The position numbers were made by a program, and so were the translations under genes. The notes under the pieces were generated by a model that was given only the letters and a program-made list of their open reading frames with translations, did not search any database and was not told where the DNA came from. A stretch of DNA of 64,000 nucleotides from Thiosymbion sp942492625 (lineage in GTDB: Bacteria > Pseudomonadota > Gammaproteobacteria > Chromatiales > Chromatiaceae), in the NCBI GenBank assembly GCA_942492625.1, contig CALOFM010000028.1, positions 1 through 64,000 of the forward strand. The letters are read 5' to 3'. Positions 15,991 to 25,398 of this stretch are shown here, in pieces; the stretch's first letter is position 1; each line of letters begins with the position of its first letter.

Positions 15991-18088
15991 CGACCAACTG
16001 CACCAGGGACCGCCTCGCGGCAGCGAAGCTGAAGTGTCGCTCCATGACATCGATTCCCTTGGCCGACAACCTGTCCCAAAGCTGCTCATCTGCATAGAGC
16101 CGGATCACCGCGTCGGCGAAGGAAGCGGCTTCGTCGGCCAGGAGCACTGACACGCCGTCCACGAGGAACATGCCCTCGGCGGCCTGGGAAGTAGCAACAA
16201 CCGGCAGCCCGTGGGCCAGGCTCTGGTTAACCTTTCCCTTGACTCCGGCCCCATAGCGCAGTGGCGCGACGGAGAGCCGACAAGCATCGAAAAAGGGCCT
16301 TACATCCGCTACAAACCCGTGAATCTTCAGCCTGTCATCGGCCAAGGCCATAATATCGGCGGGTGGACCGGCGCCGATGACGTGACAGCACAGGTCCGGC
16401 AGCTTGGCGTGAATCAAGGGCAGAATTTCTGCGGCCAGCCAGCGCACCGCATCCGTGTTCGGAGGATGTGCGAAGGCGCCGATGAACAGGATATCCCGCC
16501 GCTCGGAGAATGCAGCGGCACTGCCGTAGATTCGGTGTATGTTAGAGACTAGGTGCACGCTTGCCCCCGGCGCCTCGTCGGCAAGCAAACGGCGTTCCAC
16601 CTCGCTCACCACCAGCGTTTCGTCCGCCTGAGCGATCAGATCCAGCTCTTGACGTTTTCGGCTCTCCGCAACAGCCCGAGTAGCCTTGCCCCCCGTCAGC
16701 TGTGCTAAACGAGCCTCACGCAAAAAATGCAAATCTACAGTGTCGAAGAAAATCTTGGCATTCCTGCAATAACGCCTGGCGGTGGGCATGACCTTGGCTG
16801 CCGCGTCCGCACGGCTGAGGATGACCAGATCGTAGACCCCTCCCTCTCGCTTCAGATGGCGGGCTATGGACTTTACGTGTGGGCTATACAGTACCTCAAC
16901 ACCGCGTTTCTGCAGATCGGACACATAGGGCTGCGGCGCCTCCAGGTTTATCGCAGCAAAGGTCACCTTGAAACGCAGCTCCTGAAGGATTGCGAACAGG
17001 TTGCTCATGCGCAGTGAGCCAGATTCCTTATCCGGCCGCAGCATATACACGTCAGCGACAAAGGCGCGACGCTCTATGCGACGCTCTTTCTGCCGCTCCA
17101 AGTCTTCGCCCCGGTCGCCATGGGACGCAAGCTCTTCACGCCAGCGGCTCAGAAATTTACGCCGATTGACCGCCTGAAAATGCTTCATACTGCGGAAAGA
17201 CGTTTCATCGGTCCCGGCACTGGCCCCTTCGAAGTGAACTACCTGCGACAACGGTTGATAGTAGACGCGATGACCTGCCGCCCGGACACGAAATGCAATG
17301 TCTGCATCTTCGTAGTAAGCGGGTGAGAAGTGCTCGTCGAACCCCCCAAGAGTAATAAAAAGGTCGCGCTTGACGGCGAGCGACGCACCTGAAACGTAAT
17401 CTGGTTCACGTAAATAGCTGTATTGAGGCTTATTGGGATCGTCCAGGTGCCCGTAGTTCCACGCCGAGCCATCGCCGAAAACAATCGCCCCTGCTTCCTG
17501 CTGACGTCCGTCGGGATAGATCAGACGACTTCCAACCAGCCCGGCATCCGGGTGTGCCCCGAAGGTATCGATTAGAGCGTCCAGCCAGCCGGGTTGAACT
17601 TGGGTGTCGTTGTTCAAGAAAACGATGATTTGACCGCGCGCCGCGTGCGCACCCCGGTTGGAGGAGAGCACGAATCCGCAATTCTCGTCGTTCCTCATCA
17701 AGCGAAGGTTCTCGAACCCTGTCAAAACAGACGCGGTCTCGTCGGTGGAACAGTCATCGACAACGATTACCTCGAACGGATGCACTGTCCTGTGCCGGTG
17801 AAGCGCCGCGAGGCAATGGTAGGTGAATCTGATTTGGTTGAAGACCGGAATAACAAAGGATGCGACGGGCCGGTCGACCCGAGGGAATGCCAGCGGTGTC
17901 AGGGGCCCGCGAAGATCCAAAAGCGACGGTCGCGCGGCAACCGACAGGGACGTCGTGTTTAGCCGCCTGGCAATTTTCTTGAGCAACGTCGCTGCGCCCT
18001 CTGTCTTGAGGACGTGCCGCGCCCTGGGAACATAGCGATAAGCGAACCTGACATGCCTGGTTAAGAACCGAGAGAGATCGAACATCAT
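15983..18088 (-). CDS. bifunctional GT2 + GT4-like glycosyltransferase
   Basis: A protein of about 701 residues with two catalytic units. Residues about 75-330 form a GT2 domain (VASFVIPVFNQ, VVDDCSTDET, FLNNDTQVQPGW, YYEDADIAFRVR). Residues about 350-700 form a GT-B domain resembling GT4 (DILFIGAFAHPPNTDAVRWL, KIHGFVADVRPFFDACRLSVAPL, GAGVKGKVNQSLAHGLPVV). Such fusions usually add two successive sugars to a surface glycan. The start could be the GTG at 18097 or ATG at 18088 or 18085; none has a strong ribosome site. It is first in a minus-strand run with the next GT2 and the epimerase. Confidence 0.85.
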   Translation of the reverse strand: MMFDLSRFLTRHVRFAYRYVPRARHVLKTEGAATLLKKIARRLNTTSLSVAARPSLLDLRGPLTPLAFPRVDRPVASFVIPVFNQIRFTYHCLAALHRHRTVHPFEVIVVDDCSTDETASVLTGFENLRLMRNDENCGFVLSSNRGAHAARGQIIVFLNNDTQVQPGWLDALIDTFGAHPDAGLVGSRLIYPDGRQQEAGAIVFGDGSAWNYGHLDDPNKPQYSYLREPDYVSGASLAVKRDLFITLGGFDEHFSPAYYEDADIAFRVRAAGHRVYYQPLSQVVHFEGASAGTDETSFRSMKHFQAVNRRKFLSRWREELASHGDRGEDLERQKERRIERRAFVADVYMLRPDKESGSLRMSNLFAILQELRFKVTFAAINLEAPQPYVSDLQKRGVEVLYSPHVKSIARHLKREGGVYDLVILSRADAAAKVMPTARRYCRNAKIFFDTVDLHFLREARLAQLTGGKATRAVAESRKRQELDLIAQADETLVVSEVERRLLADEAPGASVHLVSNIHRIYGSAAAFSERRDILFIGAFAHPPNTDAVRWLAAEILPLIHAKLPDLCCHVIGAGPPADIMALADDRLKIHGFVADVRPFFDACRLSVAPLRYGAGVKGKVNQSLAHGLPVVATSQAAEGMFLVDGVSVLLADEAASFADAVIRLYADEQLWDRLSAKGIDVMERHFSFAAARRSLVQLVGD

Positions 18089-18231
18089 GTTTCTCACGAG
18101 CCGGACCCGACGTCAACACAGCCGATGAAAAGCACAGGGGCATCAGTCGGTGCACGAGGCACGTATGCTACCCTTTTTGGTTTACGGGCGCGCCAATGCA
18201 AAGCGCCGACTGAGAACAGGACCAGCAAATC

Positions 18232-20421
18232 ATGATGTTACGATTGGCGCGGGCAATTTGGCGTTCGTTTCCGCTGTCCGCACGCACAAAGTGGCACATC
18301 AAGACCGGTTGCATCCGCTGGCTCCCTTGGGCCTTCCGCTGGAGCCCCCTGCACAGACAATGGACGGCGCTGGAACGCGAGCTCGGGGCGGGGCTGGATT
18401 CGGGTACTTCCGCAGCAGCCGATACACCCGAGCCCGTGGCACTCGCACAGACGTCTCCCCTCGGCGCTTCAGCGGTTCGGCTGATTGCCTTTTATCTGCC
18501 GCAATTTCACCCGATTCCTGAACACGACCGGTGGTGGGGAAAGGGATTTACAGAGTGGTTCAACGTGGTGCGCGCGAAACCTCAATTCCCCGGCCATTAC
18601 CAACCCCACCTTCCCGGGGAGCTGGGCTTCTACGACCTACGTCTCTTGGACATACAGAAGCGACAGGTCGAGTTGGCAAGGCTATATGGAATCGGAGGGT
18701 TCTGTTTTTACTTCTATTGGTTCGGAGGAAAGCGTCTGCTTGAGCGCCCCATCAGCAATTACGTCGCAAATAAGGAATTGGACCTGCCGTTCTGCCTCTG
18801 CTGGGCTAATGAAAACTGGAGTCGGCGCTGGGATGGACGAGATGAAACGCTATTGATATCGCAACAGCACTCCGATAAAGACGATCTCGATTTCATCAGG
18901 TACGTTTCCAATTATTTCAACGATTCTCGATACATACGGATCAATAGCCGCCCGCTTCTTATCGTTTACCGGCCAGACTTGCTTCCTTCTGCCAGAGAAA
19001 CGGCTAATCGCTGGCGGGCTTGGTGCGCTACCAACGGAATCGGCCAGATATTCCTCGCTTACACCCAATCATTTGAGTCCGTCGAGCCCCACCAACATGA
19101 CTTCGATGCGGCAATCGAATTCCCGCCAAACAACATTGAAGCTCCCATCATCACGCACAAGATCAAGGCCCTGAATCCCGATTTTCGTGGCATCGTTTAT
19201 GACTGGCGAATCTTTCAAAAAAGGAGTCGCACCTATGAAGTGCCGCCTTATCTTCTTTTTCGCGGGGTCTGTCCGTCTTGGGACAACGAAGCACGCCGCC
19301 GAGGCATCGGGACCGTTTACCTCAACTCATCTCCTGATGGTTATGAAGAATGGCTGTTTAATGCCTGCACCGAAACATTAGGTCGCGTCAGGAATACGGA
19401 CGAGCGGCTCGTCTTTGCGAATGCATGGAATGAATGGGCCGAGGGCGCGCATCTAGAGCCGGATAGCCGCTACGGCTACGCCTATCTCGCAGCCACACGC
19501 CGTGCCCTTCAAGCCGCTCGCTATCGACATGACCGGCGAAACGGAGGGGTGATCGACCCAGCTCGCCCGAGAATTTCTGTTCCAAGGCAGCGCAAGAACA
19601 GGACGGCTACACCGATTCCGATCATTATTGCACATGCCTTTTATCCGGAGCTTTTGTCGGAAATTCTCGATTATCTGAAACGCTGGACAACTGAGTTCAA
19701 GCTCTGGGTTACCACGTCTCCCGAAAAAGCCGATGCAGTGAAACACATCCTGGCCTCCGTTGCCCTTCAAAAATCAAAGAAAACCGATATAGCTCAGTAC
19801 ACCAATCGCGGACGCGACATCCTGCCTTTCCTCAAGATTCTCGATCACGTCGGTCCGGCGCAGGACGAAATCATCTTAAAAATTCACACGAAAAAGACCT
19901 ACCATCGCAAAGACGGGGCCCTTTGGCGCAAAGAACTCTACGAGACGCTGCTCGAACAGGGAAACGTTGCCCGAGTCTTGGACGCATTTAAAGCCGACCC
20001 CAATCTCGGTATCGTCGCAGCACGAGGGCACTTGGTAGACTTGGAGCATCACTGGGGAAGCAACGAAGACCTAGTCCGCGCACTTTCCGATCGCATGGAT
20101 CTGATGTATCCGCGAGCAAAAAGCGAGTGCTTTCCTGGAGGCTCGATGTTCTTTGCGCGCTATTGGGCGATTTCACCGCTTGTCGCTCTAAGGCTCTCTG
20201 ATTCGGATTTCGCACCCGAATCCGGTCAAAAGGATGGAACCGCAGCGCATGCGGTCGAACGTCTGTTCGGCACCGTCTGTCATGCCCGAGGCGGAACGCT
20301 GGACGATACGGGGACCCTCGGCGGGGAGTCAGCAGATGGCAGGTCGACGCCCTATCGGTATGCAGAATCGGATCAATACACGCGCATGCTGCATAGAGCC
20401 ACGAACCGTACAGGCTCCTGA
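18232..20421 (+). CDS. WbsX (GH99-like) plus RgpF-like polysaccharide protein
   Basis: A 729-residue protein with two recognisable parts. Residues about 80-430 match the WbsX/GH99-like family (RLIAFYLPQFHPIPEHDRWWG, GFTEW, CWANENWSRRWDG, FANAWNEWAEGAHLEPD), found in O-antigen and capsule loci. Residues about 460-700 resemble rhamnan synthesis protein F (IIIAHAFYPELLSEIL, LKIHTKKTYHR, WRKELYETLL, FPGGSMFFARYWA). Tandem ATGs open the frame at 18232. The last 40 residues are low-complexity and may be frameshifted relative to relatives. By eye the gene is AT-richer than its flanks, which suggests acquisition. A role in surface glycan assembly is likely; the reaction is unknown. Confidence 0.8.
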   Translation: MMLRLARAIWRSFPLSARTKWHIKTGCIRWLPWAFRWSPLHRQWTALERELGAGLDSGTSAAADTPEPVALAQTSPLGASAVRLIAFYLPQFHPIPEHDRWWGKGFTEWFNVVRAKPQFPGHYQPHLPGELGFYDLRLLDIQKRQVELARLYGIGGFCFYFYWFGGKRLLERPISNYVANKELDLPFCLCWANENWSRRWDGRDETLLISQQHSDKDDLDFIRYVSNYFNDSRYIRINSRPLLIVYRPDLLPSARETANRWRAWCATNGIGQIFLAYTQSFESVEPHQHDFDAAIEFPPNNIEAPIITHKIKALNPDFRGIVYDWRIFQKRSRTYEVPPYLLFRGVCPSWDNEARRRGIGTVYLNSSPDGYEEWLFNACTETLGRVRNTDERLVFANAWNEWAEGAHLEPDSRYGYAYLAATRRALQAARYRHDRRNGGVIDPARPRISVPRQRKNRTATPIPIIIAHAFYPELLSEILDYLKRWTTEFKLWVTTSPEKADAVKHILASVALQKSKKTDIAQYTNRGRDILPFLKILDHVGPAQDEIILKIHTKKTYHRKDGALWRKELYETLLEQGNVARVLDAFKADPNLGIVAARGHLVDLEHHWGSNEDLVRALSDRMDLMYPRAKSECFPGGSMFFARYWAISPLVALRLSDSDFAPESGQKDGTAAHAVERLFGTVCHARGGTLDDTGTLGGESADGRSTPYRYAESDQYTRMLHRATNRTGS

Positions 20422-20529
20422 CAATGCAATCGACTCGGTCGATCTCTTCAATCAATTTTGGTTTGATAAATCCTGTCCAGGTGTGCCTGAATCGCCTTTA
20501 TTGGGAACTCAGCTCGGGACAGGATCCGC

Positions 20530-20663
20530 CGGGCGGGCGAGAGGCTTACGGCTAACGGGTTACGCCTCAACAACTCTATTTTTACGAACCGAGCACCCCG
20601 TACGATTAGCCGATCCCACAACGCTAGCGTGGGGTTGAATCCAAAGGTGTGGAATCGGCGCAA
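20530..20663 (-). pseudogene. RgpF-like C-terminal fragment
   Basis: On the minus strand a short frame reads HTFGFNPTLALWDRLI, then RFVKIELLRRNP. This resembles the C-terminal end of rhamnan-synthesis-F-like proteins (NPT...W..LI..G.PF.K.ELLR.NP). No complete gene surrounds it. It lies in the 334-bp gap between the WbsX/RgpF gene and a glycosyltransferase remnant; I see nothing else in that gap. Confidence 0.45.
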
Positions 20664-20755
20664 GCGAGAAACGAATTCCCTCAGCGCCCGAAAACCATAA
20701 CCCAGGTGCGGCCGTTAAGACATCTGCAACGTTGCCGGAAACCTGACGTTCTCCC

Positions 20756-21190
20756 ATGACTCAGCCAACCACCCCGCGGATCATGCCAAAGTCAGACAAG
20801 CGCGGGCCAAGTAACGGCGAGGAACCTGCCGACGTCTCGGTTGCCGTGGTCAACTGGAACAGCGGCCCCCTCTTGCCCCAGCGGTCCGCGACGGCGAAGG
20901 TCGGTTGCGGTACCTCTGCAAGCGCAGACCGGCCGTCCTTGACCTGCTTCTGCGCGGGTTCGCCCCGGGCTGGGTGTTGCGGCGCTTCCGCGGGCGGCTT
21001 GACGGCTACGAGATGCGGGATCTCATCAACGACCGTGATTTGGTGTGGGATCCCCCCATCGTCAGTGGCTGCTTCATGCTGTTTCGGGCCGAAATTTTGA
21101 CCGCGCTTGGGGGATTTGATCCCCGGTACTTTCTGTACTTCGAGGACTTCGACCTGAGTCTGCGGACGGCCGAAGTCACGCGCCTCGCTG
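20756..21190 (+). pseudogene. family 2 glycosyltransferase remnant with internal deletion
   Basis: The 5' part keeps the GT2 start (DVSVAVVNWNSGPLL) after ATG 20756. The middle of the enzyme is missing and the sequence resumes in another frame (about 20905-21180) with RYLCKRRPAVLDLLLRG, then PPIVSGCFMLFRAEIL and LGGFDPRYFLYFEDFDLSLR, the acceptor-side motif of GT2 rhamnosyltransferases. The nucleotide-sugar and DxD region is absent. The frame then runs directly into an unrelated epimerase fragment. This is a decayed gene. Confidence 0.7.
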
Positions 21191-21345
21191 CAGCATCAAG
21201 GTGAACGGCGAGCGAACGGGATCCCACGCGTTTACGGCATTGGACGCCGCGGACCCGCAGGATGCGTATGCCCGGTCCAAGTGGGCCGCCGAGCAGGAAC
21301 TCCAAATAAGGACCGGCCGAACGGTAATCCCCGCTTCTATGCTAA
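21190..21345 (+). pseudogene. NAD-dependent epimerase fragment
   Basis: Directly after the glycosyltransferase remnant, the frame reads KVNGERTG, then DPQDAYARSKWAAEQEL, the YxxxK catalytic region of nucleotide-sugar epimerases (usually DAYGRSKWEAEQ), followed by a degenerate RTGRTVIP. Neither the Rossmann motif nor the C-terminal half is present. Roughly 250 bp beyond it (to 21599) show no recognisable coding content. Confidence 0.55.
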
Positions 21346-21599
21346 AGATCGCAGCGATCACCGGGCAGCGCAGGGAACTACGCAAACGGGGGCGCCCGAG
21401 GAATTAAGGATGCGCAGAAATCGAATGCCACGATCGCGCAGCCGGAGTTGCCGCTGCAACAAATTTGAGCCTGCCGCATTTATCTTGGCCGCGCCTTGCA
21501 GGTGACCCTGATTCGGGGTAGAGTTGCGCCGATAAAATTTCGCGTTGTCGCCTGAGCCAGGCTCAACTGCCGCCAGCTGCGAGCAAAGGAGTTAGACAA

Positions 21600-21782
21600 A
21601 TGGGCAATTGGCGTTCCGGATTTCCGAGGGCAGTCGCAGCGTTTCTGCTACCGTTGGCAGTGTATGCCGCCGAAGACGGCGTGACTGCCTCGACCTGGTA
21701 CGTCGAGTTGGGGGGCGAGCCGCTCGAGGGTACCTTCGACATCGTCTCCCAAGACTGGTCCGGTACCTCTGAGGCTGGGTGA
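21600..21782 (+). CDS. short exported peptide of unknown function
   Basis: A 60-residue frame with a strong ribosome site (AAAGGAG at 21585-21591, nine bases from the ATG). It has a convincing signal sequence (GNWRSGFPRAVAAFLLPLAVYAA) followed by about 36 polar residues including TASTWYVELGG. It is not recognised. The good initiation signals and signal peptide suggest it is, or was, a genuine secreted protein. It may be the truncated 5' end of a longer gene, since the surroundings are full of remnants. The following 320 bp (21783-22101) contain no gene I can support. Confidence 0.35.
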   Translation: MGNWRSGFPRAVAAFLLPLAVYAAEDGVTASTWYVELGGEPLEGTFDIVSQDWSGTSEAG

Positions 21783-22101
21783 TTCGAGCCCTTGAAACCC
21801 ACGTTTGCCACCGCCAGCCTGGCGCCCTGCAACTGACGCATCATCCTCCCCCGAAAATATTCATGCGGACCAAATGCAATCGAAGCCCAAGGGGCCGACG
21901 TATAACGGTTGCGAATCTGTAAAGGTTGCGTGTTCCGCGGGATGACCTGACTTCGGGGTATTGATTTGAGTACCTCTTTCCGGACATCGTGGCGATGTTT
22001 CTTGGCAGACACCCCGAGGCTAGGGCGAGGCCGGGACGGAGGGCGCCCTTTGCGTCGTTCGGTAGTCATCCAAAGCACCAACATTGAGACGTCCCGCGCG
22101 C

Positions 22102-23865
22102 ATGCAAATGCCCAATCCGAAATCCGAGCTGCGCCAGGCGATCAAGTCCTTTTCTGGCGCGTTCGCCTACGTCGCGGCCTTCAGTGCCGCCATCAACCTG
22201 ATCATGCTCGTGCCGTCCCTGTACATGCTGCAGGTCTACGATCGGGTGATGGTGAGTCGCAGCAAGTCGACGCTGCTCATGCTGACGCTAATCGTCGTTT
22301 TCCTGTTCGTCGCAATGGGTATGCTCGACTTCGTACGCTCGCGACTCCTGATCCGCGTTAGCCAGCAGCTCGACGAAAAGCTCAACAACCGCCTATTCAA
22401 CGCGATGTTCAAGCTGAGCCTGCGCAATCCCGCACAGACGCATGCCCAGGCATTGGAAGATCTCAGCCAGATTCGTCAATTGCTCACCGGGCCTGCGCTG
22501 TTCGCCTTCTTCGATGCACCTTGGCTGCCCATCTACATTGCGATCCTGTTCATATTCCACCCCCTCTACGGCTATTTCGGCGTGGCGTCCGCGACCCTGC
22601 TATTCTCCTTGGCCCTGGCAAACGAGTATGCGACCAAGAACACCCTGAACGCGGCGAATACCGAGGCGATCGTCTCGCGCAACCTAGTGGCAAGCGAGTC
22701 CCGTAATGCCGAGGTCGTACAAGCGATGGGCATGCTCGGTCGCCTGCGCACGCGTTGGCTCGAGCGGCATCGCCGCTATCTCGACCTCCAGTCCCTCGCC
22801 AGCGACCGGGCCAGCGTGTGGGCCAACCTCAGTAAGACGATCCGGATCTTATCCCAATCCCTGATGCTCGGGCTCGGCGCCTACCTCGCCATCGACTTCG
22901 AGGTCACCTCCGGCATGATCGTGGCCGGCTCGATCATCCTTGGTCGTGCCTTGGCGCCGCTGGATCAACTCATTGGCGGCTGGAAACAGTTCGCTGCCGC
23001 ACGTTCGTCGTACGGCCGGCTCAACAAGATGCTCGAGGACATCCCGCTGGACCCGGCGCCCATGCCCCTTCCGCCCCCTGCCGGTAACCTCCGACTGGAA
23101 AACGTCATCATGGTGCCCCCCGGCGGGGCGGCCCCGGTGCTAAGAGGCATTACCCTGGAGCTCGAAAAAGGCCAGTCCCTCGCGGTCGTGGGACCGAGCG
23201 GTGCGGGAAAGTCGAGCCTGGCGCGTGCGGTCCTCGGCATCTGGCCCCTCGCAGCCGGTAAGACCCGCCTCGACGGCGCGGACATCGCCCAGTGGAATCG
23301 CGACGAGCTTGGGGCCTATATCGGCTATCTGCCCCAGGACATCGAGCTCTTCGCGGGCACTATTGCGGAGAACATCGCCCGTTTTGGCGAGGTGGACGCA
23401 GAGCAGGTGGTCCGCGCCGCGCAGCTTGCGGGTGTGCATGAGCTGATCTTGCAGCGCGCCTCCGGCTACGACACCCCCATCGGTCCCGGGGGCGCGACCC
23501 TCTCAGGCGGGCAGCGGCAACGCATTGGTCTGGCGCGCGCCGTCTACGGCGACCCCACGCTTGTGGTGCTTGACGAGCCCAACTCCAATCTGGATGACCT
23601 CGGCGAGGCCGCCCTCGCCGAGGCCCTGGACGCACTCAAGGACAAGGGGACCACCATTCTGCTCATCAGCCACCGACCCGCCGTGCTCGAGAAGATGGAC
23701 AAGATCCTGGTGCTCAACGAAGGGAGCATCGCCGCCCTGGGGACACGCAACGAAATCCTGCCAAGACTCCTCGGGCAGTCTCAGCAGCCCACACCGCCCG
23801 CTTCTGCCCCGACGGTGCCACCCCATCCGACCATGCCGCGCAGCGCTGCGCCGCTTCCCGAGTAA
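22102..23865 (+). CDS. type I secretion ABC transporter (PrtD family)
   Basis: A 587-residue inner-membrane ABC protein. The N-terminal membrane domain (residues about 15-300) has the PrtD/HasD signature (INLIMLVPSLYMLQVYDRV; FAFFDAPWLPIYIAILF). There is no C39 peptidase domain, so it belongs to the metalloprotease/HasA/S-layer exporter branch. The ATPase shows Walker A VGPSGAGKSSL, signature LSGGQRQR and Walker B LVVLDEPNSNLD. A Pro-rich tail follows. ATG at 22102 or 22108 can serve. The adaptor gene starts five bases after the stop. No TolC-type gene occurs in the window. The RTX protein encoded at 29856-31751 is the likely cargo. Confidence 0.93.
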   Translation: MQMPNPKSELRQAIKSFSGAFAYVAAFSAAINLIMLVPSLYMLQVYDRVMVSRSKSTLLMLTLIVVFLFVAMGMLDFVRSRLLIRVSQQLDEKLNNRLFNAMFKLSLRNPAQTHAQALEDLSQIRQLLTGPALFAFFDAPWLPIYIAILFIFHPLYGYFGVASATLLFSLALANEYATKNTLNAANTEAIVSRNLVASESRNAEVVQAMGMLGRLRTRWLERHRRYLDLQSLASDRASVWANLSKTIRILSQSLMLGLGAYLAIDFEVTSGMIVAGSIILGRALAPLDQLIGGWKQFAAARSSYGRLNKMLEDIPLDPAPMPLPPPAGNLRLENVIMVPPGGAAPVLRGITLELEKGQSLAVVGPSGAGKSSLARAVLGIWPLAAGKTRLDGADIAQWNRDELGAYIGYLPQDIELFAGTIAENIARFGEVDAEQVVRAAQLAGVHELILQRASGYDTPIGPGGATLSGGQRQRIGLARAVYGDPTLVVLDEPNSNLDDLGEAALAEALDALKDKGTTILLISHRPAVLEKMDKILVLNEGSIAALGTRNEILPRLLGQSQQPTPPASAPTVPPHPTMPRSAAPLPE

Positions 23866-23870
23866 CCTCA

Positions 23871-25220
23871 ATGTCATCTCTCATCGAAGGCGGGGCACGC
23901 CGCATTCGCGAGTCGCTCGGTAGTGCGCCGCGCGGCGACGACCGACCCTATCGTCGGTTCGGCCTCCTGGTACTTTTGGTCACCTTTGGCCTGTTCGGCG
24001 GCTGGGCCGCCTTCGCGCCGCTCGACAGCGCTGTGGTCGCTCCAGGCCAGGTCAAGGTCGAGGCGCGGCGCAAGGTGATCCAGCACCTGGAGGGCGGCAT
24101 CGTCAGCGCGATCAACGTCCAGGACGGTGATACCGTCGAGGTCGGACAGGTCCTGATGACGCTGAGTGACGTAGAGCCCAAGGCCCAGTTACGCATCGTG
24201 CGCCTGCAGTATCTCGCTGCGCTCGCGCTGGAGGCGCGGCTCAAGGCCGAGCGGGACGGCGACGAGCGTGTCACTTTTCCGCAGGCGCTGCTGGATGCCA
24301 CCGAAGACCCGGAGGTGGCCGACATGATCGACGGGGAGTTGCGGGGTTTCGACGCCCAACGCGGATCCCGTGCCAATGAGGACCGCATCCTTACGCAACG
24401 CATCAAGCAGCTCAGGAAGCAGATCGTCGGTCTGCAGGGGCTGCTGCGATCCGAGGAGACCCGCATCGAATCCTATAGCAGCGAGGTCGCGGAGTGGGGA
24501 AGGCTGTACGAGGCCAAGCTCGCGGACAAGCTGAGACTGATTCAGCTCCAACGCGATCTCGCCTTGCTCGAGGGTGAGTTTTCCACCGACCAATCCCGGC
24601 TCGCGGAGGCCCATCTGAAGATTGGCGAGACCGAAGCCCAAATCGTCCTCCGGGAGCAGACCTACCTGACAGATGTCACGAACTCGCTGCGCGAGACCCA
24701 ATCCCGCATCGCGGACCAGGCCACCCGCATCCTCGCCTTGGAAGACAAGCTCCAACGCACCATGATCCGGGCGCCGGTGCAGGGCGTGGTGGTTGGATTG
24801 CAGGTGCGTACGGTTGGTGCCGTAATCAGCCCCGGGCAGCCCATCATGGAGATCGTTCCGACCTCGCACGACTTCGTCGTCCTCGCCAAGGTCAGCCCGT
24901 CCGGGATCGACAGCCTGCACATCGGCCAGCGTGCCGACATCCGCTTTAGCGCCTTCGATCTGAGCAACACCCACGTCGTCGAGGGAGAGCTCGTCAAACT
25001 CTCGGCGGATGTCCTGGATGACCAGGCCACGGGGACAACCTACTATGAGGCCGAGGTTCGGTTGACGCCGGCAGGGTTCGCCCAGATGCGAGACGACGGA
25101 CTCGATCTGCTTCCAGGCATGCCGGGCGAGGTCATGATCAAGACAGGGGGCCGCACCCTCCTCAACTACCTGCTCAAACCGTTCCTCGACATGATGGCGA
25201 GGGCATTCAGAGAGGAGTGA
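23871..25220 (+). CDS. type I secretion membrane fusion protein (HlyD/PrtE family)
   Basis: A 449-residue periplasmic adaptor. It has one N-terminal membrane helix (FGLLVLLVTFGLFGGWAAFAPL), then the first half of a lipoyl-like domain (APGQVKVEARRKVIQHLEGG). A long coiled-coil hairpin (about 110-285) is followed by the second lipoyl half (MIRAPVQGVVVGLQVRTVGAV) and beta-barrel domains. HLEGGIV and RAPVQG are typical of PrtE/HasE proteins. It links the ABC protein to an outer-membrane TolC homologue, which is encoded elsewhere. Spacing to the ABC gene indicates one operon. Confidence 0.93.
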   Translation: MSSLIEGGARRIRESLGSAPRGDDRPYRRFGLLVLLVTFGLFGGWAAFAPLDSAVVAPGQVKVEARRKVIQHLEGGIVSAINVQDGDTVEVGQVLMTLSDVEPKAQLRIVRLQYLAALALEARLKAERDGDERVTFPQALLDATEDPEVADMIDGELRGFDAQRGSRANEDRILTQRIKQLRKQIVGLQGLLRSEETRIESYSSEVAEWGRLYEAKLADKLRLIQLQRDLALLEGEFSTDQSRLAEAHLKIGETEAQIVLREQTYLTDVTNSLRETQSRIADQATRILALEDKLQRTMIRAPVQGVVVGLQVRTVGAVISPGQPIMEIVPTSHDFVVLAKVSPSGIDSLHIGQRADIRFSAFDLSNTHVVEGELVKLSADVLDDQATGTTYYEAEVRLTPAGFAQMRDDGLDLLPGMPGEVMIKTGGRTLLNYLLKPFLDMMARAFREE

Positions 25221-25398
25221 TTCGACCTTTGAGGCAGCCGTTGGCGCGGCATTTTCGGATCCACCTGAACAGCGTTTACCGCATTGGCGCCACTCGGGAA
25301 GAATCGGCACGGATATGCGCTTCGCAACCCACATCAACAGGCGGCCGTCAAGCCCGCGGGCAGGCACTGGCCGCCATTCCCTGACAGGAGGCCCTGTT

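Noticed and set aside
15262..16150. Plus-strand open frames opposite the GT2 gene
   Set aside because: These are high-GC antisense shadows; the minus strand carries all GT2 motifs and overlapping start-stop junctions.
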